A DNA stretch of 64,000 nucleotides from Hsuehochloa calcarea (taxonomy: Eukaryota > Streptophyta > Magnoliopsida > Poales > Poaceae). This document shows, piece after piece, positions 47,098 to 60,075 of this stretch (positions within the stretch are counted from its first letter, which is position 1; each line of letters starts with the position of its first letter). The position numbers and the translations under genes were made by a program. The notes under the pieces were generated by a model. It searched no databases. It was not told where the DNA came from and worked only from the letters and a program-made list of their open reading frames with translations. The DNA is taken from NCBI GenBank assembly GCA_036346395.1, contig CM070596.1, positions 21,056,177 to 21,120,176 of the forward strand, given 5' to 3'.

Positions 47098-48921
47098 TGT
47101 AATATTCCGAAAATAAATAAATAAATAAATATTAACCTCTTAAGGGCCTGTGTGTAATTAAATAAAATGGTACATAAAAATAGAATTTCAGAGTTTCTAA
47201 GAGCTATATAAATAGATTGTGGGAATTCTAGAAAAACCCTAGCCATATTTTCTTTCTTTTTCTCCACCACCACCCTTTTTACACACGGCGACGCCTCGAT
47301 TTTTTTTTGCGCTCGTCACGTGAAGCGGGCCGCCGCCAAGACGCTACCGCTGGCATCTACCGCGTCGACGCCGTCCGCGTGACTGTCGCGTGCCATCCGG
47401 GACCACCGCCGAAAGTCTCTGCTGCGTGGGGACGCCCGCGAAGCGGGCTAATCGCCGCTGGTCGTTGCGGCTGTGTGTTTCTCTCGCCTCGCGTGGGAAA
47501 AAAAGAACCAGGTGACCCGGCGTTGTTTACTGCCATCACGCAAGAACCAGCCGGTTGATTAGGTAGGTGAGGTTAGTGGTGTGTGTTAGTTTTGCTTACT
47601 GCTATGTCTTTTAACGTGATTAGTAGTAGTTTTGGTTCTAAGCCGAATTAGTTTTTGACCAGCGCCGTGAAGTGCATGCACAGATTTGTGAGTTCTGATA
47701 GGTATTAATGCAAGATAGTAATTTACTAGTTTGGCTGCTAGCTTGATTAGAGTGTACTGCATGCATGTGGGCATTAGTAGTTTATTAGTTTTGTTCACAT
47801 GGTTAGCTATGGGGATTAACTAATCATACAAGGGAAGCTTAATTAGTTCTGTTAATTAATGGAGAGAGAAGAGCTAGCATGTTTGTAAGGGAAATTATTT
47901 AGCATGTTTTTAGTCGGGAAGAAATCGAAAAGTTGATGGGTTTAGTCGGATATTTTGTTGTACGATTTGTTCGGATACCTTAATGGCGAATTTTGGAAAT
48001 ATCATCTACTAGTTAATTGTAGATAATTTCGATATCTTTCTATAGAATATTTTATCATGTCGATCGGACAAGTAGAATTCGAGTTATGATTTTCGGAAGG
48101 CTGCTGTCATTGTGGTTGTCGTCTTTCGGCGCTGTTTTGGTAGACTGCGGATTAAAAATAGTAAATAGACTAATTAGAGTTTTTGATCTACATGAAAGAT
48201 GTAGATAATTGTCCAATGGTTCTGTAGGATCTAAGAACTCGCATTTTGGTTGAATAAAACAAAAGTTATGAATTTAGTAAGACTGCTGTTCCGAAGCGGA
48301 CAGATCGGTTTTCTGGGCTAGAAACGGAGGGTTAGATGATTTAATTAGAAGTCTTCGTAATCTAAGAAAATGTGGAGAATTTTATGAAGAATCCAGAATG
48401 GGGTGGTTTGTTGTGATCGGACTTTTGAGTCAAAAGTTACGTTCGTTTTAGTACTAAGACAGCAATGGGTAACTATTCGGTACTGGAGAAGCGTGGTAGA
48501 TTTGGGGACGTGTAGGAGCGATGTCGATTGATTGTTGTTCTTATGATGCTGTAGCTTGTATTGAAATTTGAATATTTAATGTAGGAGAGGCGTCGTACTT
48601 GTTGCCATCTTCTAGCCAAATCGTGCGTCGCAACTAGTAAAGGCAAGTGCATGGTAGACAGCGATCAATGATTGATCACTGTTTTCTTTATCTTCTATTA
48701 CCATTATTGTTGTGCTTTTATTTTATTTAATTGCAAACAAGGGAATTGGAATGTTTATATCTTTGTTGACAATCATGATGAAAAGTTGGATATGATGTTT
48801 ATGGTGGATATTGCATGTTTGCATTCGTAAGCATCTTTGCATATGAGCAGGTGATCATGAATGATCACAACTCCACGGGAGTGGAGGAGGTCCCCGATCC
48901 TTATGGAGGAACGGGCTTGAG

Positions 48922-48964
48922 AGTGAATGTTGTCGCGAGCATTCACTCATGCTATACCGGTATA
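48922..48964 (+). other. LTR hairpin plus 12-bp palindrome
   Basis: AGTGAATG (48922) pairs with CATTCACT (48940); six bases on is the palindrome TATACCGGTATA. The same pair of motifs occurs at 22824-22866 and, inverted, near 58525 and 63543. Confidence 0.6.
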
Positions 48965-49140
48965 CGCGAAAGAAGTGCATGTGGACATGTAGATTAGAAT
49001 TGCATTGATACATGAGATTAATGGATGTGAGTCAAAGAGAAGATAACTGCATGAGTATATTAATAGAAGTACCTGTGATGATAATGAAGTTATTGACTGC
49101 TGTTGATTTATTATTGTTCGTTGTTTATGGATGTGTTTGC

Positions 49141-49155
49141 TGAGTCGTGGACTCA
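49141..49155 (+). other. LTR stem-loop, copy in LTR (b)
   Basis: TGAGTC-GTG-GACTCA followed by CCCTTGCT. Confidence 0.6.
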
Positions 49156-49551
49156 CCCTTGCTCTTTTGTTGTCTTTAGGTGATCTTCGAGGACGCCGTA
49201 ACTGAGAGCGAGTAGAGCACATGGACAACACATGATCATTTGCCATAAGAATCTTTTCATTCAAAATTGGATTACTCTAGAACATGTTAGAGGTTGAATA
49301 AAGTTTAGGACAACGTTTTGGACTAGACTATTTGTTTTAATGATTTGGATTCAGTAGTTGGTGCTATCCTGGTTATATTTCCCCTTGCTTATTTATTATC
49401 GCTTGATCCATAATTATGCATGTTCTTTTGTGATCCATGGATATGTTTATTGTTGTTTTCTTGCTGTAATTTTATGGTGTGTCGATAATTATTAGTTTAA
49501 AGAGTAGCGTGGTGGCATTCTAGGCTCAGTGTTGGTGGGTGTTATTCTGAT

Positions 49552-49562
49552 TGGTATCGAGC
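49552..49562 (+). promoter_or_regulatory. primer-binding site of gypsy element (b)
   Basis: TGGTATCGAGC, tRNA-Met primer complement lacking the A of CAG. Confidence 0.75.
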
Positions 49563-49806
49563 GGGCTTTAGGTCCGTGGTGAATAGATTAACAACTTAGG
49601 CAAACTAAAATTGTTAAAATTTGTTTTAGTATTAGTAAATCAACTAAAATTTGCTAATGGTTAAACAATCTAAAATTTGACACACTAGTGCATGAGGTTA
49701 GAGAGAGGTACGATCATCGCTTTTACGCCTGCTATGTTGTTTATTGATGGATGATTTTATTTTGACCTTTGAACTCATTGTGTATTGTTGATTGTGGTTG
49801 ATAGCT

Positions 49807-50950
49807 ATGCCGAGGGTAGAGGACGTGGTCGTGGTGGCCGCGGTCGTGGAGGTCGGGGCATGCGGCGAGGTTCCGTGGAGCCACCTCCTGTGAGATGAGT
49901 CGATGGCGAGGGGTTGTTTGTTGACCCGCCTCGGTTGGGGTCGAGATGAGACCCCGCTTTCTTGAGAGAGTTAGTGGGAGAGATCCGTGCTCTTCGTCAA
50001 CAGGCGCCGGCAGCCCCTGTTGCTGCGGCATCTGTTGTTGCTCCTATCGCACATCCATCGGTTCCTGAGGCGCGGATGTCACTTCGAGAGTGGATGGGGT
50101 TGAGGTTGGATCCGCTTGACTGGTCGGCACACCGGTCCAGCAATGGATGGTTGCTCTATATGGAGAGGCGCTTGGAGCTTTAGAGATGTCCTCACATCGA
50201 GGGTCCGCTTTGTGCCTTTCAAATTTGAAGGGCAAGCAGATATTTGGTGGAGGGCGTGTTGTCTTCGAGGACCGCCACTCAAGGGCCATCCACTTGGGAG
50301 GACTTTGTTGATCGCTTCAAGGAAAGTTCTACCCCTACTCTTTTGTTGAGAAGATGGAGGTTGCCTTGACGACCTTTGCTCAGGGAAGAGGTCTATTCTT
50401 GAGTATGAGGTGAGTTCAACAACTTGGTTCGCTTTGTCCCTTCAGTAGCGAACGATGATCTTCAGAAAGCCAAGAGGTTCCGTCGGGGTCTCAATTCTGA
50501 GTACCGACATGTGTTGGGAGCTACTCCACTCTGTGACTACAGCTCTGTTGTGGAGCAAGCTAGGGTATGGAGTTGGAGATGCAACTTACAAAGGGCGCAA
50601 GCCTCTGTGGATCGGTTGCTTCGGTGGTGACCGAAGAGGAGCTCTAGTGAGGGAAGTGGGTCCGCTCAACGACCGCTTTCAAGAAGTTCAAGGAGGACCG
50701 CATCCTTCAAGTCTAAGCGATCGAGGCCGTTCCTTCTTGGCGCCTCGTTCTTTTGCAGTACTCCTCTTCGTCTGTCCCTGTAAGGGGGCATGCTTTGCTT
50801 TAAGTGCGGTGATGGACACCGCACGCCGAAAGTGCACTTGACGGGTGATTACCGCCGCTGTGGCCGACCGGTCACAAGGAGCGGTGTGTCGCCGTAACCC
50901 CGCTAGTGTGATCAAGTGGGAACTCGTGCCATCTTCTTCTTGATGGGTCC
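49807..50950 (+). pseudogene. gag: gypsy gag, frame-disrupted
   Basis: An Arg/Gly-rich N-terminus (49815-49880, one frame off the ATG) leads to a linker with MSLREWMGLRLDPL, then the gag core with VRFVPFKFEGQADIWWR, a segment FNNLVRFVPSVANDD, and KAKRFRRGLNSEYRHVLGA. A double zinc knuckle follows (CFKCGDGH near 50790 and CGRPGHKERC near 50865). Gag packages the RNA. The frame shifts about ten times by one or two bases. These domains and their order are those of plant Ty3/gypsy retrotransposon gag proteins. Confidence 0.75.
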
Positions 50951-51169
50951 CGCCGAGGATCTTTCCAGATGATGATCGCTCCTCCAGGTAGCGCTATTTC
51001 CTTGACTTGGGCGCCCAGGTAGGGTACTCGGCGGCCACCTTCGCACCGCTTCAGTTGCACGACCGGCTTTACCTGCACCGCCACAACAGATTGTCGGGCT
51101 CTCGCCCGCCGTCGTCTTCTTTCGCCATGGCGCCACCGAGGTACGCCATGCCCACAATGAGTCCGCTGG

Positions 51170-51612
51170 TCGTCTGACGTGGTGATGTACTTTGCTTGTG
51201 GATTCGCTTGATGCTTTAGTCCTTTTGATTCGGGGCTACCTTTTCGTTTGTCTCAACGGCGTTTGCTAGGAGAGCGAACTTGAGTATGCAGTTGATTTCT
51301 CAATCAGTGTTGGTTAGTTCTCCTGGGGGTATTATTGCTAGCTCTACTGTTTGTCCTGGGTGTTCTATTGTCATTGATGGAGAGAAGTTCACGGCGAATT
51401 TGATAGTTATTCAAATGGAGCCGTTCGACGTTATCTTGGGTATGGATTGGTTGCACTCTTATCGAGCCGTGATATCCTGTTTCTGTAGAACAGTGTCTGT
51501 GCAGACCTCGTGTGGGGAGACTTTGATCTTTCAGGGGAGTGCGCCTCGCTTCTCTTTCGAGATTACGGATCGCTGTTCGGTCGCCGCAAAGGAAAAATCG
51601 GGCTTCTTTTAG
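51170..51612 (+). pseudogene. gypsy retropepsin-like protease, partial
   Basis: The motif FDVILGMDWL (near 51427) and the downstream LIFQGSAPRFSFE are hallmarks of the gypsy aspartic protease. The upstream catalytic DSGA is degraded near 51200-51230 (reading close to LVDSL). The normal continuation into reverse transcriptase is missing. Confidence 0.75.
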
Positions 51613-51636
51613 CTCTTTTAGGTCTAAGCATGTCTA

Positions 51637-51741
51637 TGTAATACCCCGGCCTGCTCGTAGTGTGGCCCATGTGGTCCATGAGGAGTTGTGTGGTGGGATT
51701 AGTCCCACATTGCTTATCTCAAGTGAGTTGTAGTAGTATAT
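51637..51741 (+). mobile_element. TRIM element, first 105 bp of its 5' LTR
   Basis: Identical in layout to 60416-60520. It starts TGTAATACCCCGGCC and is preceded by GTCTA (51632-51636), which recurs right after the element at 60666-60670. It is interrupted at 51742 by the LARD-like element (c). Confidence 0.88.
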
Positions 51742-52087
51742 TGTAACACCCTGGCTATTCGGAAGCCAAGATGCCACCTAAGGATACAACATATGAACAA
51801 TTTACGGAATAAGATTCAATATGCATCTATCCAAATATCAATAACAGGATAACGAGGTGAAGGCAGCCAATACATCAGTGGTGAATAATCAAGAAACTAA
51901 TCATGGAACGACATGACATGAAGTTTAAACATTACTTAATACAGTCCTTCTCTCATCAAGGAATATCAAAGTTGAAACCATTAATGAAAATTATCGAGTA
52001 ATGTTCTGTGTGCAACGTGTTGGTCTACTCCCTTCCCAAAATCATCAACATCAGGGTGGATCACCTAAATAACATTGAAAGCAAGGG

Positions 52088-52101
52088 TGAGTCGAAACTC
52101 A
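52088..52101 (-). other. LTR stem-loop, copy in LTR (c)
   Basis: TGAGT-CGAA-ACTCA on the plus strand; in LTR orientation the loop reads TTCG and the stem is followed by CCCTTGC. Confidence 0.6.
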
Positions 52102-52302
52102 GCAAGTACCATATTAGAATAATCAATCAAATAGTGGATAAATCAATTCAATTGAACTATGAACAAATCTTGCACCACATACATGATTGAATGGAATGAA
52201 TACATGAATGGATGGAATGAAAGAATGCATCAAGGAATGGACTAATCACAACTTATACCTAGATATAGCGAGTGTAACACCGTCGGTGTTCACTTAAAGT
52301 TA

Positions 52303-52326
52303 CCGTATGAAGAACGTTTCATACGG
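52303..52326 (-). other. LTR hairpin CCGTATGAA/TTCATACGG
   Basis: A perfect 9-bp stem with loop GAACGT. Identical copies stand at 58571-58594 and 63617-63640. Confidence 0.75.
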
Positions 52327-52374
52327 TGTCCAACGTGGCCCACATTGGAATGGTGGATCACACGTACCCATTCG

Positions 52375-52465
52375 GAATTGATGGGTTTTCAAATGCCCAT
52401 CTTGGAATTGATGGGTCTTTCAAATGCCCATCTTTGGAATTGATGGGTCTTTCAAAATTCCACTC
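52375..52465. repeat. three tandem 30-bp units in LTR (c)
   Basis: Units share GGAATTGATGGGTCTTTCAA and TGCCCAT. The same array is at 58636-58727 in the other LTR. Confidence 0.85.
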
Positions 52466-53911
52466 CGTGGGCGGAAATTAAAGCATGTATGAATGGAATG
52501 AAGCAAGTAATATGAATGTCATCATCTTTTCTCAATTATCAATTTGAAACATATCAACATCATGAACAAGTGCAAGAACATACACGTATACATCACATTA
52601 TCATGCATTCAATTGAAAACACCACAAGTTAATATGCGATACTTGCTCAGATCGGAATATGAATGTTGAGTAACCGTTGATTGAAAACATGAATCATAGA
52701 AACATTAGCATGAACACAAACAAATCATTCATCAATGTAAAGGATTCAATGTACTTGCCTTTCTCGTTGCGACACGCTAGCAAGCAATGAAGGTGTTCCC
52801 ACACGCGAAACCTCACCGCCTACACAAGTGTTCCCGAAATAAGAACAACGTGGAAATACATTGCTACCGTGTTCTACAATATCTCCCGACTACCCAATAT
52901 ACCGCATGCACCGAATTGAAAATAAACTATTCACCAGATTTCAAATTTCTTCCGATCAGCGGTGCGAGAAAAACATATTTAATTATCTGAATTCGACATG
53001 ACCCGAAACCAGTGCCCAATGAATCTTAACGCACGACACTACGAAACTCTAGTTGGCGGGTTCTCGATTCGCCAAAATAGTGGCCTAAACAACAGCTTGA
53101 AAACACTAATGATATCTGCCTGATTTGAACAGTGGTAAAGCAAATGACGTAACTTTTATTCTACTAATCCAATAGAGGTGATCTTTATCAACATGGAAAT
53201 ATAATTTAAAGTGCTGCAATAACCTATTTGGGTGGGAGTTCTGAATCTGACTGTAACTAGATCAAAACCGACGAGCAACCGACAGTCTCCAAAATCTCTG
53301 ACAGACAGAGTAGTGTGCGGTTAAAAATTCATATCTCTAAAACCACAGGGTGGAATCTCGTGATCTCGGTGCCAAAAGACAGCTAAAGAACCCAGGAACA
53401 TAACTCTAGGAGACGAAAACCCGAGATTTAGCCTCTAAATAATCCATAATGGCCCGACAAGAAAATCTGCCAAAACACGTCAGCTGTCCAGGACAGTCGC
53501 GGTAAAACTACCATATCTCCTTAACCGTAACTCCAAATCAGATGATATCGGTGCCTAAAGAAAGCCAAGATCAAGGGCTACAACTTTCTAAGAGGTGGGA
53601 AGATCACAAAACGTACGTAACTTACCCAAATCTGACGAACAAGTCTGGCATACGACAGGGAGGAGGGTGGCGACCGGTTGGAGAGGGGAGGAGGGGTGGC
53701 GGCTTGGGAGGAGTGGGAGAGAGACGGGATAGGCTAGGGTTTGGGGATGAGGAAAAAACCCCCCTTGGTTGGCCCCTCTCATAGGCCCCTCTTGGTCATG
53801 CCCGTGCCCAGTTGTCGGAAGATCGTGAAAACCCCGTCGATTCAGAAATTTCAGTTCTTGTTTGAATTTTCCTCCCACCGCTTAATTACCCGATCCGAAT
53901 CCGGTATTACA

Positions 53912-56900
53912 TTCTACCCTCCTTAACAAGATTCGACTCGAATCAGACGCCAATCTAAATGTAAGGAAACTACGATGGAATGAAACAAATGATATTCCAA
54001 GCTTGAATTGCTCGGATACTCGCTTAACACTCGAGCACACCAGACGATCGCGCATGCCGATAAGGACCCGAGACGGTCAACGCGATAAGCCAACGTTCTC
54101 ATTTCTACAACTTTCAAAAACGAAGAGAATCCAACTAGAAATAGAGAGTCCTCATCACATCCACGCAATGCTAACTCTCCACCAAAAGGTTAGATTCCAA
54201 ATTTGACAATCATCTCAAAACAAATCCATTTTCCAAATAAGCGGTTTACAAATGAACACCACGACAACCAAAGGAGAAATCACTCGACGCCCAAACCAAA
54301 TACTTGCGGTTTGTCCGAATTTGAAAGAATCAACACGCTAACACAGCCAACTCAAATTATGGAAAATACAAGTCAACGACACAAAACTCAAACGAGAATT
54401 AAGAAAACGTCTCATTATCCCACGAATCATCCTTTGCCACAGTTCCTCGCTTCTAGGAATAAAATTTCTCTCGAACATTGAAATTCGAATTCACTGCCTA
54501 CCACATGAGCTTAAACCTCTTAGTTAAACATCCTCAAATTATGCTCAAATTGAAATACATCATCCACACCATTGTGGAGAGGCTATATTGAATCCACCGA
54601 ATACTCTAAATAACTCGTTCTACTAACCAAAATTGATTTGATAAACGGCGTTCAAAGCAACACAGAATAGGTCCCACACAATGACATTACCTCCAATTTT
54701 CAAGAACAACAATTCAAAATTCTTAGCACGCACGTTCATATACTTCATCAGAAGGGTTCTATCAATTATCATTCCACTACTCAGGAAACTCTATTATTCC
54801 ACTCTCTCTACACACAATCATTGAGTGACCAAAGGTCTAGCATGAAAATGCAAAGCCCAGATTTAACCTGCAAGACTTCTACTACAAATTGCAATTATAA
54901 CAAATAGGGAAATCAATGGATTGAATCTACAACATTCCCACAATTCTAACATACTTACTTATTGAAATCCTCAAAAATTACCCACATAATCTCGCAATCT
55001 TATCCAATTGCGTTACTCTATAAAATTAATCAAGGTCTCTATACCTTCGATAATCCTCAACCTTTTAACATGAACTGAAGTTATGGAATTTCTCTATACC
55101 ATAGGTTCTACTCAGTCGTAACACTATTCAGACTTACTTCGAAGCCAAACATTCCATGTGAATCAATATTTTTTTCCTCAAGAGATACAGATCAAATCCA
55201 TTTCACATTCTTCTACTCCTCCAATAACTTGGTAGCAAAATATCACCACTACCAAAACTTAACCACCACCAAACAGTTGCCAATAAACGCTTTGTAAAAC
55301 CCTGCAACAAAACTTTTAGGTCTTTCTCAAAAGAAAGAAGTGAATAAGGACAAGCTTCGTCACACAGAAAAACGTTGCTCATCACGGTGAGCAAGAAACC
55401 ATAAGAAATATTCTGATAAAAGGTGACTTTAGAAAACGGAAATTGAGTTCACAGTTGAGGGAACACATCCCTAAGAGAGATTAGCAAATAACAGCCGATA
55501 CGAAAGAAAGATACTGTGATTGAAACTCGACATCTCTTGAGCGGGAAGAGCAAGAAGTTTAGGAACGACTCAAATAACCACAAGTTACAAAACTTGACTC
55601 AATTCTCAAATTCCCCTACTACACTCGTTCCGTTAACAATAAAATTAATCCTTTGACTTGAAACGCTTTGCCACAACGGTCAAGCTAAGGTCGTTAGTCC
55701 AAACCACAAGATCTAATTACGAACCAATAAAATCTTTCGACAAGACAAATTTGCTCGGAACAAATCATCTACTTGGGAAAACACGGATCCAAATGATCTC
55801 AATACAAAACTCGAACATTTCCTTTACGAGATTTCACGGAAAGCAAATGGGTTAACCGTCTCAAGAGATCGACGATTTTTTTTCTTTGATTGCAACCTCA
55901 CTTTGCGGACTCAAACCAAAGAGCCTTTCGGACTAAATCACACGAAACCTTTAAGAAGCAATAGGATAATCCAATTCCTTAAGTTATCCAAATGATTTCG
56001 ATTAACCTGATTCGCGATCTCCAAGGTACCGCGAAAGCTAAACTGGAAATATTCTCATTTGAACGATATCACAAAAAGGCGATCAATTTACTACAAGTAA
56101 TAACATCAAGCTCACAACCACATTTAGAAAACATTTCGAAAGACCCACGTGAAAAATATGGGTTGAATACTTCTCAAAGAAGAGGCACATAAAACGCTTT
56201 TCACCAACGGGAAATCACTTACCACTCGCAATGAACACGTAACCAAGGGAAAAACCATTAAAACGATGAACTCATTGAACATAAGTGGAGTCCACAGCTT
56301 GAGGTCACATGACCCGCACAAGAAGAAGATCAAACTTCAAATGAGAAGAAGGTAATCGACTTGAAAGCTAGAAATCTCAATGTGGCAAAAGTATAAGATT
56401 CCAACAATATTAGCCAGCCAAAAAAAAATTAGGTAGATCTAGCTAACCAGTTACGCTACTGGGGACATCGGTCAAGATAAATTATGCATCACGCTAATAA
56501 TCTAACTTGAGCTCATATATTATTTACTCACAACCCTCACAAAATAACGTAAAACCCGACAAAGGGTTGCGACACTTTTCTTTTTCAAAGGAGGTTCTAA
56601 ACTCCAACACTCTAAATATTCCAAAGGAAATGAACATAGTCGAAATTTCTTCAATGAACTTTGTGAAAGAAAATTCCCATTCTTCAAATGCCCAACAGAT
56701 AACCAAGTTGCCTCTATCAACAAAAAGGATGAGGCTATCAAAAGAGAACGATCCTCAAACAATCACGCTCACAAGTAGTAAAGGAGCTCAAGTGATCAAA
56801 AGACAAGAACTGCTTTGAAAACCCTAGGGTCCAATAGAAACCCAAGCCCACAATTTTTTTCAACTTCCGACTTAATCACAACCCAAAGACCACAAATGGT

Positions 56901-58014
56901 TTTAACATTTTCTTCGGAAAGAGATATATCAAATTTCAACAAGCGGAGAGATCCAAGAGAAATACATGGAACCAATGCTTTCTCATGTTAACGAACTTGC
57001 AACAGGAACTCTCATTATGCAAATTATCAAACGAGTAACTGGGTCGCTCTTTTCCAATGAGAAAGAAGGAACAACCATGGAAATATCAATGTTGCCAATT
57101 TACAAAGATCACTCGTAGTAAAAGCAATTCAACAATCAAAAACAAGAATGTTTTCGGAGTACCATTAAAGGCCTACTTAAACTCGTCTACCAAGAATCAT
57201 GAACACAAGAGAAATTCATCAATCACCACCGGACAAGAATATGTTAAATTCGAAAATCAAGGAAGAGAGCGACTTACTAAAGCATCCCTAGAGAAATATG
57301 CAAGATCAATACACACTTAATAAAGAACTTGCAAAAGAAGTCTTCCATGACAAGAGATTCCAAACGAACGAATGAGTTAAATTTCCCCACAGGTAAAACA
57401 GTCTTTGTGAAAAGATAAATCTTGTAATGGAACTATGCCCACGTGGAGCAGAAATTTCACAAGCATCAAAAGAACCCTAACTGGTTCAAAGAACGGTCAG
57501 AAACCTACGGGAGCTTGCTATTTCATTAAAACTCCAAATTCAAAAGAAATTCACGAACGCCGAAACTACAACCAGAAACCAGATACCGCCTAGAAAGGCG
57601 ACAAGTTCATCAATGAGCTCATGCTCAACACAGAGCTTATGGAATGAGGTAAGAACTTCTCTAATTTCATACCACAAACAAGGTGTAGCACAGCAAAACC
57701 GTGACAACAACCACGAACTCAACTTCTCGACGTCACACTAAACGCATAACTAATGCAATCAATTATGAATATAAATATGTATATATATCGGATCATCTCA
57801 TGGCAATCATAGAATAATTTCATAGATAGAGGTTAACACATCATATCGTGGATTAACACATCATAGCACAAAACAATTTAACAACGACTCATTACTCGTG
57901 CAACCACAATCGAAATGCGGAAGCAATAGTTTACCCAAACCCTCCTAGTGTGCACAAGTGTCAATTTAATATATTTGAATGAACCACGGACCTAAAGCCC
58001 GCTCGATACTAATC
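53912..58014 (-). other. internal region of element (c), non-coding
   Basis: 4.1 kb with no recognisable gag, protease, RT, integrase or RNase H on either strand. ORFs are short (the longest about 100 residues) and carry no domain. The strand of the element is T/G-rich. Such an element would depend on proteins of an autonomous relative. Confidence 0.7.
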
Positions 58015-60075
58015 AGTAACACCACGGCTATTCGAAGCCAAGATGCCACCTAAGGATACAACATATGAACAATTTACTAATAAGATTCAATATGCATCTA
58101 TCCAAATATCAATAACAGGATAACGAGGTGAAGGCGGCCAATACATCGATGGCGAATAATCAAGAAACTAATCATGGAACGACATGACATGAAGTTTAAA
58201 CATTACTTATACTGATCCTTCTCTCATCAAGGAATATCAAAGTTGAAACCATTAATGAAAATTATCGAGTAATGTTCGTGTGCAACGTGTTGGTCTACTC
58301 CTTCCCAAAATCATCAACATCGGGGTGGATCACCTAAATAACATTGAAAGCAAGGGTGACTCGAAACTCAAAGAAGTACCATATTAGAATAATCAATCAA
58401 ATAGTGGATAAATCAATTCAATTGAATTATGAACAAATCTTGCACCACATACATGATTGAATGGAATGAATACATGAATGGATGGAATGAAAGAATGCAA
58501 TCAAGGAATGGACTAATCACGACTTATACGGTATAGCGAGTGTAACACCGTCGGTGTTCACTTAAAGTTACCGTATGAAGAACGTTTCATACGGTGTCCA
58601 ACGTGGCCCACATTGGAATGGTGGATCACACGCACCCATTCGGAATTGATGGGTTTTCAAATGCCCATATTGGAATTGATGGGTCTTTCAAATGCCCATA
58701 CTGGAATTGATGGGTCTTTCAAAATTCCACTCCCGTGGACGGAAATTAAAGCATGTATGAATGGAATGAAGCAAGTAATATGAATGTCATCATCTTTTCT
58801 CAATTATCAATTTGAAACATATCAACATCATGAACAAGTGCAAGAACATACACGTATACATCACATTATCATGCATTCAATTGAAAACACCACAAGTTAA
58901 TATGCAGTACTTGCCTGTACTGGAATATGAATGTTGAGTAACTTCGTTGATTGAAAACATGAATCATAGAAACATTAGCATGAACACAAACAAATCATTC
59001 ATCAATGTAAAGGATTCAATGTACTTGCCTTTCTCGTTGCGACGCGCTAGCAAGCAATGAAGGTGTTCCCACACGCGAAACCTCACCGCCTACACAAGTG
59101 TTCCCGAAATAAGAACAACGTGGAAATACATTGCTACCGGTGTTCTACAATATCTCCTGACTACCCAATATACCGCACAGACCCGAATTGAAAATAAACT
59201 ATTCAGCCAGATTTCAGCCCTTCTGATCAGCGGTACGAGAAAAAACATATTTAATTATCTGGAATTCGACATGACCCGAAACCAGTGCCCAATGAATCTT
59301 AACGCACGATACTACGAAACTCTAGTTGGCGGGGTTCTCTGATTCGGCCAAAATAGTGGCCTAAACAACAGTTGAAAACACTAACAGATATCTGCCCAGA
59401 TTTCAGAACAGTGGTAAAGCAAATGACGTAACTTTTATTCTACTAATCCAATAGAGGTGATCTTTATCAACATGGAAATATAATTTAAAGTGCTGCAATA
59501 ACCTATTTGGGTGGGAGTTCTGAATCTGACTGTAACTAGATCAAAACCGACGAGCAACCGACAGTCTCCAAAATCTCTGACAGACAGAGTAGTGTGCGGT
59601 TAAAAATTCATATCTCTAAAACCACAGGGTGGAATCTCGTGATCTCGGTGCCAAAAGACAGCTAAAGAACCCAGGAACATAACTATAGGAGACGAAAACC
59701 CGAGATTCGGCCTCTAAGTAATTCATAATGGCCCGACAACAAACATCTGCCAAAACACGTTAGCTGTCCAGGACAGTCGCGGTAAAACTACCATATCTCC
59801 TTAACCGTAACTCCAAATCAGATGATCTCGGTGCCTAAAGAAAACTAAGATCAAGGGCTACAACTTTCTAAGAGGTGGGAAGATCAGAAAACGTACAGAA
59901 CTTACCCAAATCTGACGAACAAGTCTGGCGTCTGACGTGGAGGAGGGTGGCGGCCGGTTGGAGAGGGGAGGAGGGGTGGCGGCTTGGGAGGGAGTGGGGA
60001 GAGAGAGGGGATAGGCTAGGGTTTGGGGATGAGGAAAAAACCCCCCCTTGGTTGGCCCCTCTCATGGGCCCCTCT
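58015..60075 (-). repeat. 5' LTR of element (c), truncated at its outer end
   Basis: Matches 51742-53790 but lacks the last 120 bp of that LTR (its U3 start). It ends CCCCTCT and joins TRIM sequence GTTGGATCC at 60076. Confidence 0.85.

Larger units (their letters stand above)
47098..49545 (+). repeat. 5' LTR of gypsy element (b)
   Basis: Starts TGTAATATTCCG and ends near GGGTGTTAT. It has a TAAA microsatellite at 47112-47132, a leader with AAACCCTAGCC (47235), hairpin AGTGAATG/CATTCACT at 48922-48947, palindrome TATACCGGTATA at 48953-48964 and a stem-loop at 49141-49155. Confidence 0.8.
47098..51610 (+). mobile_element. Ty3/gypsy element (b), truncated: 5' LTR, gag, protease
   Basis: A 2.45-kb 5' LTR homologous to the solo LTR at 21433-23484, a PBS, gag and aspartic protease follow in order. 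Reverse transcriptase, integrase and the 3' LTR are absent; sequence stops resembling the element just after the protease, and a TRIM begins at 51637. The right boundary is approximate. Confidence 0.8.
51742..53911 (-). repeat. 3' LTR of element (c), complete
   Basis: 2,170 bp. It holds a leader (53790-53640 on the minus strand, with AAACCCTAGCC), three tandem 30-bp units (52375-52465), hairpin CCGTATGAA/TTCATACGG (52303-52326) and stem-loop TGAGT-CGAA-ACTCA (52088-52101). Confidence 0.85.
51742..60075 (-). mobile_element. LARD-like non-coding LTR element (c), 8.3 kb
   Basis: Two LTRs of 2.17 and 2.06 kb flank a 4.1-kb internal region. In minus orientation the LTR starts TGTAATACCGG and ends GGTGTTACA. 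A PBS (TAGTATCGAGCGGG near 57998) follows the LTR at 58015-60075, and a purine tract (AAGGAGGGTAGAA, 53912-53924) precedes the other. No gag or pol similarity is visible inside. It sits within the 5' LTR of a TRIM; its right end lacks about 120 bp, lost together with 7 bp of TRIM. Confidence 0.82.
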
